A DNA stretch of 19,297 bases, from the NCBI GenBank assembly GCA_043766985.1, contig JAYUHM010000010.1, forward strand, positions 1-19,297, read 5' to 3'. The notes under the pieces are model-generated. The model was given only the letters and a program-made list of their open reading frames with translations, had not been told where the DNA came from and ran no database searches. Of the stretch, positions 1-8,497 are shown one piece after another. The stretch's first letter is position 1. Each line of letters begins with the position of its first letter. The position numbers were made by a program, and so were the translations under genes. Origin of the DNA: JAAFIP01 sp043766985 (lineage in GTDB: Bacteria > Pseudomonadota > Gammaproteobacteria > Burkholderiales > Burkholderiaceae_C).

Positions 1-2346
1 GGCCTATCCCCGCTCACGCGGGGGAAACTGACTACAACACACACCCCTGGCCCTTGGTATGGGCCTATCCCCGCTCACGCGGGGGAAACATGATGACGAA
101 CACACTAATAGACACAGAGCAGGGCCTATCCCCGCTCACGCGGGGGAAACTGAGTAGGGGCAACCCTTTGAGCCATAGGCATGGGCCTATCCCCGCTCAC
201 GCGGGGGAAACGAAATTCGTTCATCCAAATGTGGCCCTAACGGGGGCCTATCCCCGCTCACGCGGGGGAAACTTGTCGTCCATTACGAATAGACCCCCGG
301 CCATGGGCCTATCCCCGCTCACGCGGGGGAAACGGCGGCATAACCTGCGACAGATATACCGTTGCGGGCCTATCCCCGCTCACGCGGGGGAAACAAGCGG
401 ACATTAAAGAATATCGCCGCGCATAGGGGCCTATCCCCGCTCACGCGGGGGAAACGTACCGCTCCGCGATAGGCCAGATCACGGCGGGGGCCTATCCCCG
501 CTCACGCGGGGGAAACAAATTTGCGCATGACAGGTCTGCGCGTGACAGGGGCCTATCCCCGCTCACGCGGGGGAAACGACCCCGAGTCAGGTGAGATTGA
601 CCTGGACGCGGGCCTATCCCCGCTCACGCGGGGGAAACGGGCTGACCCATGAGCTTGTGTTTGTAGCCAGGGGCCTATCCCCGCTCACGCGGGGGAAACT
701 TGGATGAGCGAATTTCTAAAAATTCTCCTTTGGGCCTATCCCCGCTCACGCGGGGGAAACTAGACATAGCGCGTCACGGTCAATACTCAGAGGGGCCTAT
801 CCCCGCTCACGCGGGGGAAACAAAAGCATCCCGAAGAACTTGGATTGCGAGTGGGGCCTATCCCCGCTCACGCGGGGGAAACATATCAGCAGCTTTTGTA
901 AAGGCGCAAAAAGAGGGCCTATCCCCGCTCACGCGGGGGAAACGCCAGGGATGATGAGCATGATCCATAAGACAAGGGCCTATCCCCGCTCACGCGGGGG
1001 AAACTCGGCGCCTTGATTGATTTGCGCAATGAGGAGGGGCCTATCCCCGCTCACGCGGGGGAAACGAGATATTGCTATGAGACCAAAATACGCACTAGGG
1101 CCTATCCCCGCTCACGCGGGGGAAACGAAATTGATTTACGCCTAGCAGAGCAAACTAAGGGCCTATCCCCGCTCACGCGGGGGAAACTCTAGCGCGTGCT
1201 CATAGCTCAGTCTGCCAAGGGGCCTATCCCCGCTCACGCGGGGGAAACCATTTTGGTGCCGGTGTGATCAGGGCACGAGTCGGCCTATCCCCGCTCACGC
1301 GGGGGAAACTTTTGCATGCTTTTCTTTTATGAGCATTTTTCGGGCCTATCCCCGCTCACGCGGGGGAAACCCAGTCTCAGGAATACGCCCGCCGTCTTCA
1401 GGGGGCCTATCCCCGCTCACGCGGGGGAAACCGGGACACCAAAATTAAAACCTCCGGTGCAAAGGGCCTATCCCCGCTCACGCGGGGGAAACTTGCGCAA
1501 TTACAGCTTGTGCAGCGGCTTTCAGGGCCTATCCCCGCTCACGCGGGGGAAACCAACGCAATCACCCCGCAATTGGCCCTGCATCGGGCCTATCCCCGCT
1601 CACGCGGGGGAAACTAATTCGGCAATCAAATCAGCCGTTGGGCCTAGGGCCTATCCCCGCTCACGCGGGGGAAACTTGCATCAGTCATTGCGGCCCCTTT
1701 GGTAGTGGGGCCTATCCCCGCTCACGCGGGGGAAACGCTTAGTGATCATTGCGTGCATCATTGCTGTAGGGCCTATCCCCGCTCACGCGGGGGAAACACA
1801 CGAGCAAAGGCAAATAGGCTACCCCCTACGGGCCTATCCCCGCTCACGCGGGGGAAACTTTGCCATAAGTGCGGTATATGCTTGCTTTTGCGGCCTATCC
1901 CCGCTCACGCGGGGGAAACTGAAGCTCTGCGATGCTGTAGTGACAGCAAGGGGGCCTATCCCCGCTCACGCGGGGGAAACGTTATTGGGCCAAAATTATC
2001 AACGCCCAATACGGGCCTATCCCCGCTCACGCGGGGGAAACTCATCTTCACCATACCACTCACACCAGCCTGGGGGCCTATCCCCGCTCACGCGGGGGAA
2101 ACCAATCTTACGGATGTAATTGGGCTTCCCCCTGGGGCCTATCCCCGCTCACGCGGGGGAAACGCGTCTTTGATGTATCTAAGGGCTAACCCTTGGGGCC
2201 TATCCCCGCTCACGCGGGGGAAACGTTCAGGCCGAAGGTGAGCGCGTGGCACGTGAGGGCCTATCCCCGCTCACGCGGGGGAAACACCAGCATACTGCAC
2301 GGCTCAGGCATTGCAACGGGCCTATCCCCGCTCACGCGGGGGAAAC
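1..2346 (-). CRISPR. Type I-E CRISPR array, 39 repeats / 38 spacers, open at the left edge
   Basis: A 28-bp repeat (plus strand begins GGCCTATCCCCGC and ends GCGGGGGAAAC) starts at 1, 62, 123 and then every 61 bp to 2319. I checked all 39 starts; the period never varies and I saw no base change in any repeat. Each spacer is 33 bp between 28-bp units, or 32 bp if the nearly invariant flanking base is given to the repeat. Read on the minus strand the repeat is GTTTCCCC... with stem CCCCGC, loop GTGA, stem GCGGGG and an 8-nt 3' part ATAGGCCC. This matches the E. coli I-E layout (same stem, then handle ATAAACCG), so transcription is taken as minus-strand. The leader and cas2 are on the right, so spacer 38 (2286-2318) is newest. 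The array starts at base 1 with a perfect repeat, so the trailer end lies outside the window. Confidence 0.98.
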
Positions 2347-2401
2347 TCTCACATACAACTTATTGATGCGTAAGAATAAAACATGAAATCCATCTAGTAT
2401 T
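2347..2401 (-). promoter_or_regulatory. CRISPR leader
   Basis: These 55 bases between the last repeat and the cas2 stop codon are clearly AT-rich against a GC-rich background, as expected of a I-E leader. The leader guides Cas1-Cas2 integration at the first repeat and usually carries the pre-crRNA promoter. It is so short that any upstream integration motif or promoter element further than about 55 bp from the repeat must lie inside the 3' end of cas2. I could not find a convincing -35/-10 pair, so the array may also be read as a continuation of the cas transcript. Confidence 0.75.
2356..2368 (-). promoter_or_regulatory. Probable IHF binding site in the leader
   Basis: On the minus strand this reads CATCAATAAGTTG, which matches the IHF consensus WATCAANNNNTTR at every defined position except the first (C instead of A/T). 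It lies 10 to 22 bases upstream of the first repeat in leader orientation, about where IHF binds the E. coli I-E leader to bend DNA for spacer integration. Sequence match and position agree; binding itself is inference. Confidence 0.65.
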
Positions 2402-2713
2402 TTAAAGAACATTTCCAGGCCTACTACGACGGGTTAGCCACATTCCATCCATCTCCACCAGCTCGCGCGATGGCGTGCCTAGGTGGGCGAGACCAATGCC
2501 GCCTGTTTCATTCAAATCGCGCCACACCATCACCAAGCTACCTCTGGGCTCCTGCCCATGCCAGTCAGCAACAATGTCCCATGTTCGCTCGCGCACACCT
2601 TTGTTCATTCGTGGCGCAACAAACACATTGGGTGCCACTTCTAACATCACCGATGCCAAAAAGCCATGAAAGCGGTCCGCTACATCACGCGTCACTATCA
2701 TCACTAGCGCCAT
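2402..2713 (-). CDS. cas2: CRISPR-associated endoribonuclease/integration factor Cas2, type I-E
   Basis: 103 aa; E. coli I-E Cas2 is 94 aa. The N-terminus MALVMIVTRDV and the segment LEVAPNVFVAP (about 25-35) follow the E. coli pattern MSMLVVVTENV / LEVRAGVYVG, and the family's ETG (69-71) and LVEMDGM (84-90) stretches are present. In I-E systems Cas2 is the structural core of the Cas1-Cas2 integrase that inserts new spacers. It is the last gene of the cas operon; its first 29 bp overlap the end of cas1 in another frame. The ATG at 2713 is backed by a strong Shine-Dalgarno GGAGGAG inside cas1 (about 2718-2724), and starting there matches the family N-terminus. The stop lies 55 bp from the CRISPR array. 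Confidence 0.96.
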   Translation of the reverse strand: MALVMIVTRDVADRFHGFLASVMLEVAPNVFVAPRMNKGVRERTWDIVADWHGQEPRGSLVMVWRDLNETGGIGLAHLGTPSRELVEMDGMWLTRRSRPGNVL

Positions 2714-3578
2714 TGATCTCCTCCATGCGTAGCACTTGCTTTATCTTGTCGATCATCGACGGAATAACTTGCTGCTTTCGAAACACCTGCGCAGCTTCGC
2801 GGCGTACCAGCCGGTCAACCGGTTCCTGCGCACCTTTGTCGATCTGCTTTGAAGCAGTAAACGCAATTTGCAACGTGACTGCTTCACGAAACAAGTCCGC
2901 AATGTCCAACACAAAAGACTGTCCAGAATCCTCATGGATAAAACCCAGTGGCGGTAACGCCGCCAGCGACTGTACCGCTATGGCTGCAGCGGCTTGCACT
3001 GCTGTCGCGGCGTGATTCAATGCCTGGTTGGGAATGTCGGCTGCCATGGGGTTGGCGCGGTCATAGTGGCGGCCGTTCCATTCAATTTCATGTTTATCGG
3101 CCATCAGCCGATACATCACCTTAACGCGCGAACCCTCTATGCCACGCAGCGTGTCTAAATCCCGATGGGGCAGTATTTCGCCCAGACGCAAGGCATACAT
3201 ATGCCGCGCCACGCTAATGCGGCGGCGCGGGTTGCCCCACAGTTCTGCCTGCCGCCTGGCTACATCAGAGCGGTCTGGCAGCAAAGGCAGGGCCGTGTAT
3301 GAGCGCACACCATCGGCACCTACCGCCGCCATCAGCGTGCCATGACGGGCCAGCAAGCGCAAGGCGTCATGCGTTACGCTGCTGCCCGGGCCCAGCAAAA
3401 TCATCGACACTGATTGATGCGGAATCTGGTCAATTTGTGGCGTTAGTGAGTTGTTGCCGCGCATAAAGTGCAGGCACCCATCTATCACACACAACTCGCC
3501 ACGCTCCAACCACAACAGGCCATGACGGTCTGCATGCGGGAAGCGGGCTGTCTCTAACCCCAAACGTCCTTTAAGCAT
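2685..3578 (-). CDS. cas1: CRISPR-associated integrase Cas1, type I-E
   Basis: 297 aa, close to E. coli Cas1 (305 aa). Cas1 is the metal-dependent integrase of the Cas1-Cas2 complex that joins prespacer 3' ends to the leader-side repeat. Metal-binding residues are in place: E148 in RGIEGSR, H215 in GFIHED, and D225/D228 in FVLDIAD, matching E. coli E141, H208, D218/D221. The N-terminal beta domain (about 1-85) is followed by the all-alpha catalytic domain. The start MLKGRLGLET is the usual I-E Cas1 N-terminus. It begins 18 bp after cas6e and overlaps cas2 by 29 bp. The visible ribosome site is weak, so coupling to the upstream gene is likely. No sign of truncation. Confidence 0.97.
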   Translation of the reverse strand: MLKGRLGLETARFPHADRHGLLWLERGELCVIDGCLHFMRGNNSLTPQIDQIPHQSVSMILLGPGSSVTHDALRLLARHGTLMAAVGADGVRSYTALPLLPDRSDVARRQAELWGNPRRRISVARHMYALRLGEILPHRDLDTLRGIEGSRVKVMYRLMADKHEIEWNGRHYDRANPMAADIPNQALNHAATAVQAAAAIAVQSLAALPPLGFIHEDSGQSFVLDIADLFREAVTLQIAFTASKQIDKGAQEPVDRLVRREAAQVFRKQQVIPSMIDKIKQVLRMEEINGASDDSDA

Positions 3579-3596
3579 TTTTAGCTTGTGCTCACA

Positions 3597-4340
3597 TCAA
3601 GCACGTGCCGTGCGCAGCAAAAGCAGCCCGAAGCCAAAGGCCCGATGCCTGCCAATGCCGCCAGCCAGAAGCTGGGCAAAGGCATGCGAATCGGTTACGC
3701 GCAGCTGCCCTACCAATACAGCATCCGGCCCACTAACGATCTGGCTGCGCCGCGTATCGTCAGCGCTGCCGCGTTGCGTTTTGCGCGTTACGCCCAGTAG
3801 CTGATAGCGGGTAACGTTGGCATCCAACAGCTCTACACCACCTTGGCGCAGCAACAGATCGCGCAGCCACTGCACATAGACCTCACTGCGGTCTAGCGTG
3901 GTGTCGCCCCCCTTGTCCACAGCAGCTAAAAATGCATCGCGCTCGCGGCCTGTTTTACCCTCACGCACTATCGGGCGCACGCGCACTTCAAACCCAAGCA
4001 CATGCCCCGCAGCCCACTGCGTGGGGAAAGGCCGTGCGCTCATGCCCGCGTGGTGCAACGTTTGCCCCAGCCCCAGCGCAGCGGCCACATCCGCATCAGC
4101 CAATGCTGCGCACTGCGCCAAGTCATTGGCGCTTAACCGCGTATACGCCAGCAACCCTTGCTCAACATCAAGGTACCGAAATGGCTGTGGCGCATGCTCG
4201 CCAAATGCTGCATGCAAAAGCGCATGCAGTGCATAGCCCAGGTCGCCCTGCGCGTCCAGCAGCCGGTGGCGTGCCGCCCAGGCTGCCAAGCGCTGCGGAT
4301 CTGGCCGCGTGTGCAGCAAGTAAAGTGCCTCCGTACTCAT
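3597..4340 (-). CDS. cas6e: CRISPR pre-crRNA endonuclease Cas6e (CasE/Cse3)
   Basis: 247 aa, longer than E. coli CasE (199 aa). Cas6e cuts the pre-crRNA at the base of the repeat hairpin, stays bound to the 3' stem-loop and caps the Cascade complex. The likely catalytic pair is Y36 and H39 in GYALHALLH, equivalent to Y17/H20 in E. coli CasE and Y23/H26 in Thermus Cse3. The C-terminal glycine-rich RNA-binding loop GIGRHRAFGFGLL (228-240) is well conserved. The ATG overlaps the cas5e stop as ATGA (4337-4340), so translation is probably coupled. Predicted substrate: the CCCCGC-GUGA-GCGGGG hairpin, leaving the AUAGGCCC handle. Confidence 0.96.
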   Translation of the reverse strand: MSTEALYLLHTRPDPQRLAAWAARHRLLDAQGDLGYALHALLHAAFGEHAPQPFRYLDVEQGLLAYTRLSANDLAQCAALADADVAAALGLGQTLHHAGMSARPFPTQWAAGHVLGFEVRVRPIVREGKTGRERDAFLAAVDKGGDTTLDRSEVYVQWLRDLLLRQGGVELLDANVTRYQLLGVTRKTQRGSADDTRRSQIVSGPDAVLVGQLRVTDSHAFAQLLAGGIGRHRAFGFGLLLLRTARA

Positions 4341-5050
4341 GTCGTACCCTCTGTAAACTTAATTAAGCCTTCGCGCACTGGCCGCCAGCCGCCATGTACG
4401 CCGCTAGTCCAATTGCGTTCGTCACACACATCTAGCACGCGGTCTCCAGCCAGTTGCCCTTCGCCATCGGGCCACTGGGCACGCAGGCTGCGTGCGCCGT
4501 CGGCAAGTGGCGCTAGCTGTAGCGCCTGCAACACCGTATCAGCATCAACCCAACCAGCCACCAACCGCCCAACAGGCAAGCAGGGCTTGCGCCCGATAAA
4601 CAGGGGGCGCTGGGGTCTGTCCAACGCTTGCGCTACTTCGTCCAAGGTGGGCAACTCATCAACAGGTTCTAGCCGCAGCGCAAGCAAAGCCGTCAGGTCG
4701 GCGTGGTAGTCGCGGTAACGCAAATGTGGGCTGTCGTATGAAGCAGCCCCACCACGACGCTCTTCTATAGTGCCCCACGTCGTCCAGGCTTTGTCGTTAG
4801 CCCCCAGTTGCGCTGTTTGAAAGTCGGTTAATCGTGAGCCCGGTACTTCCAGTCGTGCCCCCAACCGCAACCGCTCTTGGAGGCGGTTGTGAAGCGCATC
4901 TTCACCCCGATCCCAACCCAAGGCATTGGCAATCAACCCCGTCACCATCGAAAGTGCTGGGAAGTCGCGAATCACCCCAAAGTTGTCGATAGTTTCACCA
5001 CCAAACGCAATGAGTGGCGAAGACAACCGTATTAGCAAATGGCGCGCCAT
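4337..5050 (-). CDS. cas5e: Cascade subunit Cas5e (CasD)
   Basis: 237 aa, near E. coli CasD (224 aa). Cas5e is a RAMP protein that binds the 5' handle of the crRNA and joins the Cas7 backbone to Cse1. The N-terminal RRM-like strand ARHLLIRLSSPLIAFG, the segment FPALSMVTGLIANALGW (30-46) and the late block PLFIGRKPCLP match the family (E. coli YLILRLAGPMQAWG ... SGLLGLLGACLG ... YLGRRSCPL). The ATG follows the cas7e TGA after one base, and the stop overlaps the cas6e start, so the gene is translationally coupled on both sides. Confidence 0.95.
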   Translation of the reverse strand: MARHLLIRLSSPLIAFGGETIDNFGVIRDFPALSMVTGLIANALGWDRGEDALHNRLQERLRLGARLEVPGSRLTDFQTAQLGANDKAWTTWGTIEERRGGAASYDSPHLRYRDYHADLTALLALRLEPVDELPTLDEVAQALDRPQRPLFIGRKPCLPVGRLVAGWVDADTVLQALQLAPLADGARSLRAQWPDGEGQLAGDRVLDVCDERNWTSGVHGGWRPVREGLIKFTEGTT

Positions 5051-5051
5051 G

Positions 5052-6248
5052 TCAAGCCGCCTGCGCTGGCACCGCGCCTTGCGTGATGTACGCTTGCACC
5101 CAGGTCGCCAAGTCGTTCAAAGACAAGCGTTGTGCGTTCGGCACAGCCACCTCATCTAGCGCTAAAAATCGGCGGTCCAGTGTTGCCCCATAAGCCTTGT
5201 CTAATTTGTCAATTTCACTTGACAGCATTTGCACAGCGGCTTCACGTATGGCAGGTTGGGTCAACGGCAATGCATTTTGAAATGCGCCAGCCAAGCTGCG
5301 CGGCTGCCAGTCACCGGCCTCCACCAGCAAAAACTTGGCCCACTCAAACGGTGCGGTCGAGCCGCGCTTCGCGCCGGGGCTTACGGTGGCGATCAGGTGC
5401 AACAAGTGCTGCACCACGCGGCCAGCCAACTCTCGCTTCTCGGCAGGCAAGGTGGCCCAGTCTTTGGCATTTTCGCCTTCCAAGTTGGCAATCAGCTGCG
5501 GCACATCGACCACGACATAACCGTAATACAGACCTGAGGCAAGTTCGGTATCAAAAATACCGGCGGAGCCTTGTTCACCCGCTTCGCGCAGCAGGTCATC
5601 AACGACAGTAAAGTAATCGTTCTCCACTTGTGCCTCATGCACCGTAAAGGCATGCGCCACGTACACGGCTGCATCGCGGCTGGCCAGCACGTCAGAGGTG
5701 ACCATGCGACCGAATAAGGCCGACTCCAGCCCGCTTCCGTGCTTCACAGCCTCAATGTTTTTCTTCTCGTCTTTCAAAAACTTGGCAATGGCTACCTTAA
5801 AGAGCTTTTCATCAGTGGCATCTATTGCTAATTCAGCACAGCGTTTAACGAGATAGTCAATCTCTGCGTAGCCCATCAACACTGCTTGCCCTGTTTCAAG
5901 CGCTTCTTTGCCTTTTGACTCTTTGCCGCCCTTGTCCAGTAAGCCCGCGTCACGCAGGCCTTCGCCAGCCGCTTGCGCCAACGCCTCTGTCAGGCCCGCC
6001 TTAATCAGGTTTTTTCGGATCAAATCCAGCGTTACCCTAGACCTCACTGCCATGGGCACGCCCAGATTAGCCAGAGCGAAGTGGTCGTCTGCCGTGCGCC
6101 AGTGGCGCTTCAGGCACTGCGACGAAATACGTGTGCGGATGGCATCACCATAGGGCAGCCGCTTGGCCAGCCCCGCGTCATCGCGGTTGAGCAGCGCGCC
6201 AGGGTAGTTGTGCAGAGTGTGGATTTGGATAAAACGAGGCAGATTCAT
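5052..6248 (-). CDS. cas7e: Cascade backbone subunit Cas7e (CasC/Cse4)
   Basis: 398 aa; E. coli CasC is 363 aa. Six copies normally form the helical backbone that holds the spacer part of the crRNA. The N-terminus FIQIHTLHNYPGALLNRDD (6-24) and RTRISSQCLKRHWR (38-51) are hallmark Cas7e segments. The region around ESALFGRM (about 175-182) fits the family's protruding thumb area, and the tail SLNDLATWV is also typical. It starts 36 bp after cse2 with a good ribosome site AAGGAAC (6253-6259) four bases before the ATG. This is one of the few non-overlapping junctions in the operon, fitting a subunit needed in several copies. Confidence 0.96.
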   Translation of the reverse strand: MNLPRFIQIHTLHNYPGALLNRDDAGLAKRLPYGDAIRTRISSQCLKRHWRTADDHFALANLGVPMAVRSRVTLDLIRKNLIKAGLTEALAQAAGEGLRDAGLLDKGGKESKGKEALETGQAVLMGYAEIDYLVKRCAELAIDATDEKLFKVAIAKFLKDEKKNIEAVKHGSGLESALFGRMVTSDVLASRDAAVYVAHAFTVHEAQVENDYFTVVDDLLREAGEQGSAGIFDTELASGLYYGYVVVDVPQLIANLEGENAKDWATLPAEKRELAGRVVQHLLHLIATVSPGAKRGSTAPFEWAKFLLVEAGDWQPRSLAGAFQNALPLTQPAIREAAVQMLSSEIDKLDKAYGATLDRRFLALDEVAVPNAQRLSLNDLATWVQAYITQGAVPAQAA

Positions 6249-6284
6249 AAAAGTTCCTTGATTAGTAAATGGAATGGTGGTTTG

Positions 6285-6875
6285 CTATGCGTTAGATTCG
6301 GCACGAGCGAGTGCTGAAAAATAGGGCCCTGCAATTTGAAGACGTATCTCCTCGGCCTTATCTTGGTGATGGCGCTGGGTGCTACTTTGTATCAGCACAA
6401 GCTCACCCAACTCACGCCAATTGGGTGCCACGCCTTTACTGGCTAAAAGACGCAGCACACGCGGCAAAAGCTGTGTAAAAGCATCACCCCGAGCGGTAAG
6501 CAGTTTGGTCACGCGGGATTCAGATACCCCAGCCTTGGCCAGCTGCCTACCAAGCTTTTGTTTACCGTCATGCCCGGCCAAAGCCATGCCGTGGGCTATC
6601 AAAGCCCATCGCGGCCACGTGTCAGCGTGCCAGTGTTCGGGGGACAGGCCCGCAGCCAGCAGCGCGCGCGCCAGCGCTGCCAACTGGTGCGGCTGTAGCG
6701 CATCCGGTTGGAGGCGGGCCAGCGCAGCACGGTGGCCAGAGCTGGCGTGCCGAATATGCGCGGCCAGAAGGCTGAAGTGATTGCGTTGGCTGGGAGCGTC
6801 GTCTGACACCGGTACCCCTTCTAACAAAGTCGGATCCCCAATTACAGATACTTGACTGTTTGGCATCACATTCAT
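6285..6875 (-). CDS. cse2: Cascade small subunit Cse2 (CasB)
   Basis: 196 aa; E. coli CasB is 160 aa. Cse2 works as a dimer along the Cascade belly and stabilises the R-loop. The protein is alpha-helical in character, with a typical W-rich stretch WHADTWPRWALIAHGMAL (81-98) and a basic C-terminal half (RVTKLLTARGD, LPRVLRLLASKG). The first 30 residues are less Cse2-like and may be a disordered extension or a start chosen too early. The ATG at 6875 overlaps the cse1 stop as ATGA; a second ATG three codons later is possible. Identity rests on moderate sequence similarity plus its fixed place between cse1 and cas7e. Confidence 0.93.
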   Translation of the reverse strand: MNVMPNSQVSVIGDPTLLEGVPVSDDAPSQRNHFSLLAAHIRHASSGHRAALARLQPDALQPHQLAALARALLAAGLSPEHWHADTWPRWALIAHGMALAGHDGKQKLGRQLAKAGVSESRVTKLLTARGDAFTQLLPRVLRLLASKGVAPNWRELGELVLIQSSTQRHHQDKAEEIRLQIAGPYFSALARAESNA

Positions 6876-8497
6876 TTTTTTATTCCAATCAAACCAGATT
6901 GTGGTGCCGTGATCTCCTGCCCGGCACGAAATTTGAATAAATCAAGCGCGGCAGATCGTGCGCGATAGCGACGCGACCCGCTTCGGGGACCTTGATCGAA
7001 AGCACTTTCAAGAGTACGAAATGCTCGCCACTTCAGCCCAACTTGCCAATCTGCGCGGAATGCATCGCGATCTTCGGCCTCTACATCTTCTGTTAGGTCG
7101 AGGAAAAATCGCGTATCTTCCTGCGCTTCAAATTGACTGGCAAAAAAATCTGCACGGTCGGAAACAACTTTTTCGTAAGGCCGACCAGGAGGAATGCCAT
7201 TCACGAGCAGTAACGCTACCGACGACCAAACAGCGCTTCGGAATGCTGTGACCTTGTGAATGTGCCATCTTGCCGCGTTTGCCAAGTCGTCCCCATTCTT
7301 TTGGAGCAAAAGCGACCTGACTCTGGCGGATATGGGTATATGTCGTTCGTGATAACCCTGCGTGACGCTTTTATTCCCAGTAGGCCCACCGCGTGAAACG
7401 CCGCATAGGACGGCACTAAATAATTGTCCCGGCGATGAACCATTCAGTTTCAATGCTGATGTCGGTGAATAAAAACACGCGCGTTCGCCACTGCCATACT
7501 CGATTCCGAACAGAAGACTTGAGGACAATTTGTAGTCAAAGCCTCTGGCTCTAATCTTCAACGCAACGCCAAACGGTTTTGCCAATTCGTTGACAGAGGT
7601 CCAAATATCGCCCGTCACGCCTTGCCGATCACCGCTATTTATGCGCGGTGCTTTCGAGGATTTTGTGCTGGCAAAGATTACTCTTGTTCCCGAATTTGTC
7701 GCTAGGCGAACTTGACGGCAAATTTCAATAAACAAGGGATCCAGTCGTTTCATAGAAATTTGGGCATCTGGCGTACCGTCCCAAGGGATCAGCCATACCA
7801 GCGCGATACCGCCCACATCTTGATAGGAATAATTCTCTGCTATTCGGTCTCGCTGATTGAGCATGACCAAAACATCGCACTGCCATCTCCTTCCGGCGCC
7901 TCCAACTGGCACCGCTCCGACCGCTGTTCGGGATCCAAAACTTCCGGCCATCCGTGTAATACCGAAGTTATCGCGCCCCCCAAATCCTTCTTGCGTTTGA
8001 AGACTCAGCAGCGAAAACAACCAATCGTCTGCCAGCCCCCCGCGAATGCGCCCTTGCTTCAGATCATGATTTTTTGAAGTTATTAGCATGTCAAGCATGT
8101 CGGCCGCTCCGCTAACTTCCCAATCTTTGACTTGCTCAACAAGAACGGGGGCTTGTAACAGTGCTGGCCGATCTGGTGGCGACACCAGACACCAAGCAGC
8201 ACCATCGGGGTGATCGGGCGTGAGCGCAAGCAAAGCATCGCGCCATTCATCCACGGTATCAAAAGCAATCGTCCGCTCCGCCTTGTGCAGGGCTATGGCG
8301 GCTAATTGCACCAAAAATGCATGCCACGGGTGGCGCTGGTGTGGGCGCAAGGCGGGGTAGTCGCGCACCTCGTCAGTAGCCAGAGCTACAAACAACTGCG
8401 GCAAACTAGCAAATACGGTGCTGCCATCGCTTGCGCGGCGGTAGCGAATGAGCGGCTCTGTGAGCAATGAAAACTGCAACTCTGGGGCAATCGTCAT
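6872..8497 (-). CDS. cse1: Cascade large subunit Cse1 (CasA, Cas8e)
   Basis: 541 aa; E. coli CasA is 502 aa. Cse1 recognises the PAM, starts R-loop formation and recruits Cas3. Family segments are visible: an N-terminal block with LLTEPLIRYR (11-20) and FLVQLAAIALH, the L1-type loop ADMLDMLITSKNHDLK (132-147), and the strongly conserved LQTQEGFGGRDNFGITRM (166-183). The C-terminal four-helix part (about 400-541) carries RWHIHKVTAFR. The start at 8497 has a good ribosome site AAGGAGA (8504-8510) and overlaps the cas3 stop as ATGA. Cse1 sets the PAM preference, relevant to the unusual repeat-flanking base in the array. Confidence 0.95.
   Translation of the reverse strand: MTIAPELQFSLLTEPLIRYRRASDGSTVFASLPQLFVALATDEVRDYPALRPHQRHPWHAFLVQLAAIALHKAERTIAFDTVDEWRDALLALTPDHPDGAAWCLVSPPDRPALLQAPVLVEQVKDWEVSGAADMLDMLITSKNHDLKQGRIRGGLADDWLFSLLSLQTQEGFGGRDNFGITRMAGSFGSRTAVGAVPVGGAGRRWQCDVLVMLNQRDRIAENYSYQDVGGIALVWLIPWDGTPDAQISMKRLDPLFIEICRQVRLATNSGTRVIFASTKSSKAPRINSGDRQGVTGDIWTSVNELAKPFGVALKIRARGFDYKLSSSLLFGIEYGSGERACFYSPTSALKLNGSSPGQLFSAVLCGVSRGGPTGNKSVTQGYHERHIPISARVRSLLLQKNGDDLANAARWHIHKVTAFRSAVWSSVALLLVNGIPPGRPYEKVVSDRADFFASQFEAQEDTRFFLDLTEDVEAEDRDAFRADWQVGLKWRAFRTLESAFDQGPRSGSRRYRARSAALDLFKFRAGQEITAPQSGLIGIKK

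Noticed and set aside
54..2241. Plus-strand open frames across the array encoding repeated GLSPLTRGK / GPIPAHAGET / AYPRSRGGN peptides
   Set aside because: They are translations of the CRISPR repeat in successive frames, a known annotation artefact; the 61-bp period shifts frame each unit.
1..2346. Plus-strand orientation of the array
   Set aside because: The plus-strand repeat has the handle-like ATAGGCC on the wrong side; the minus strand matches the E. coli stem-handle order, and the leader with the IHF-like site is at the right end.
2470..3015. 181-aa plus-strand open frame
   Set aside because: Antisense to cas1 and cas2, with no family features and no ribosome site; the opposite strand carries clear motifs.
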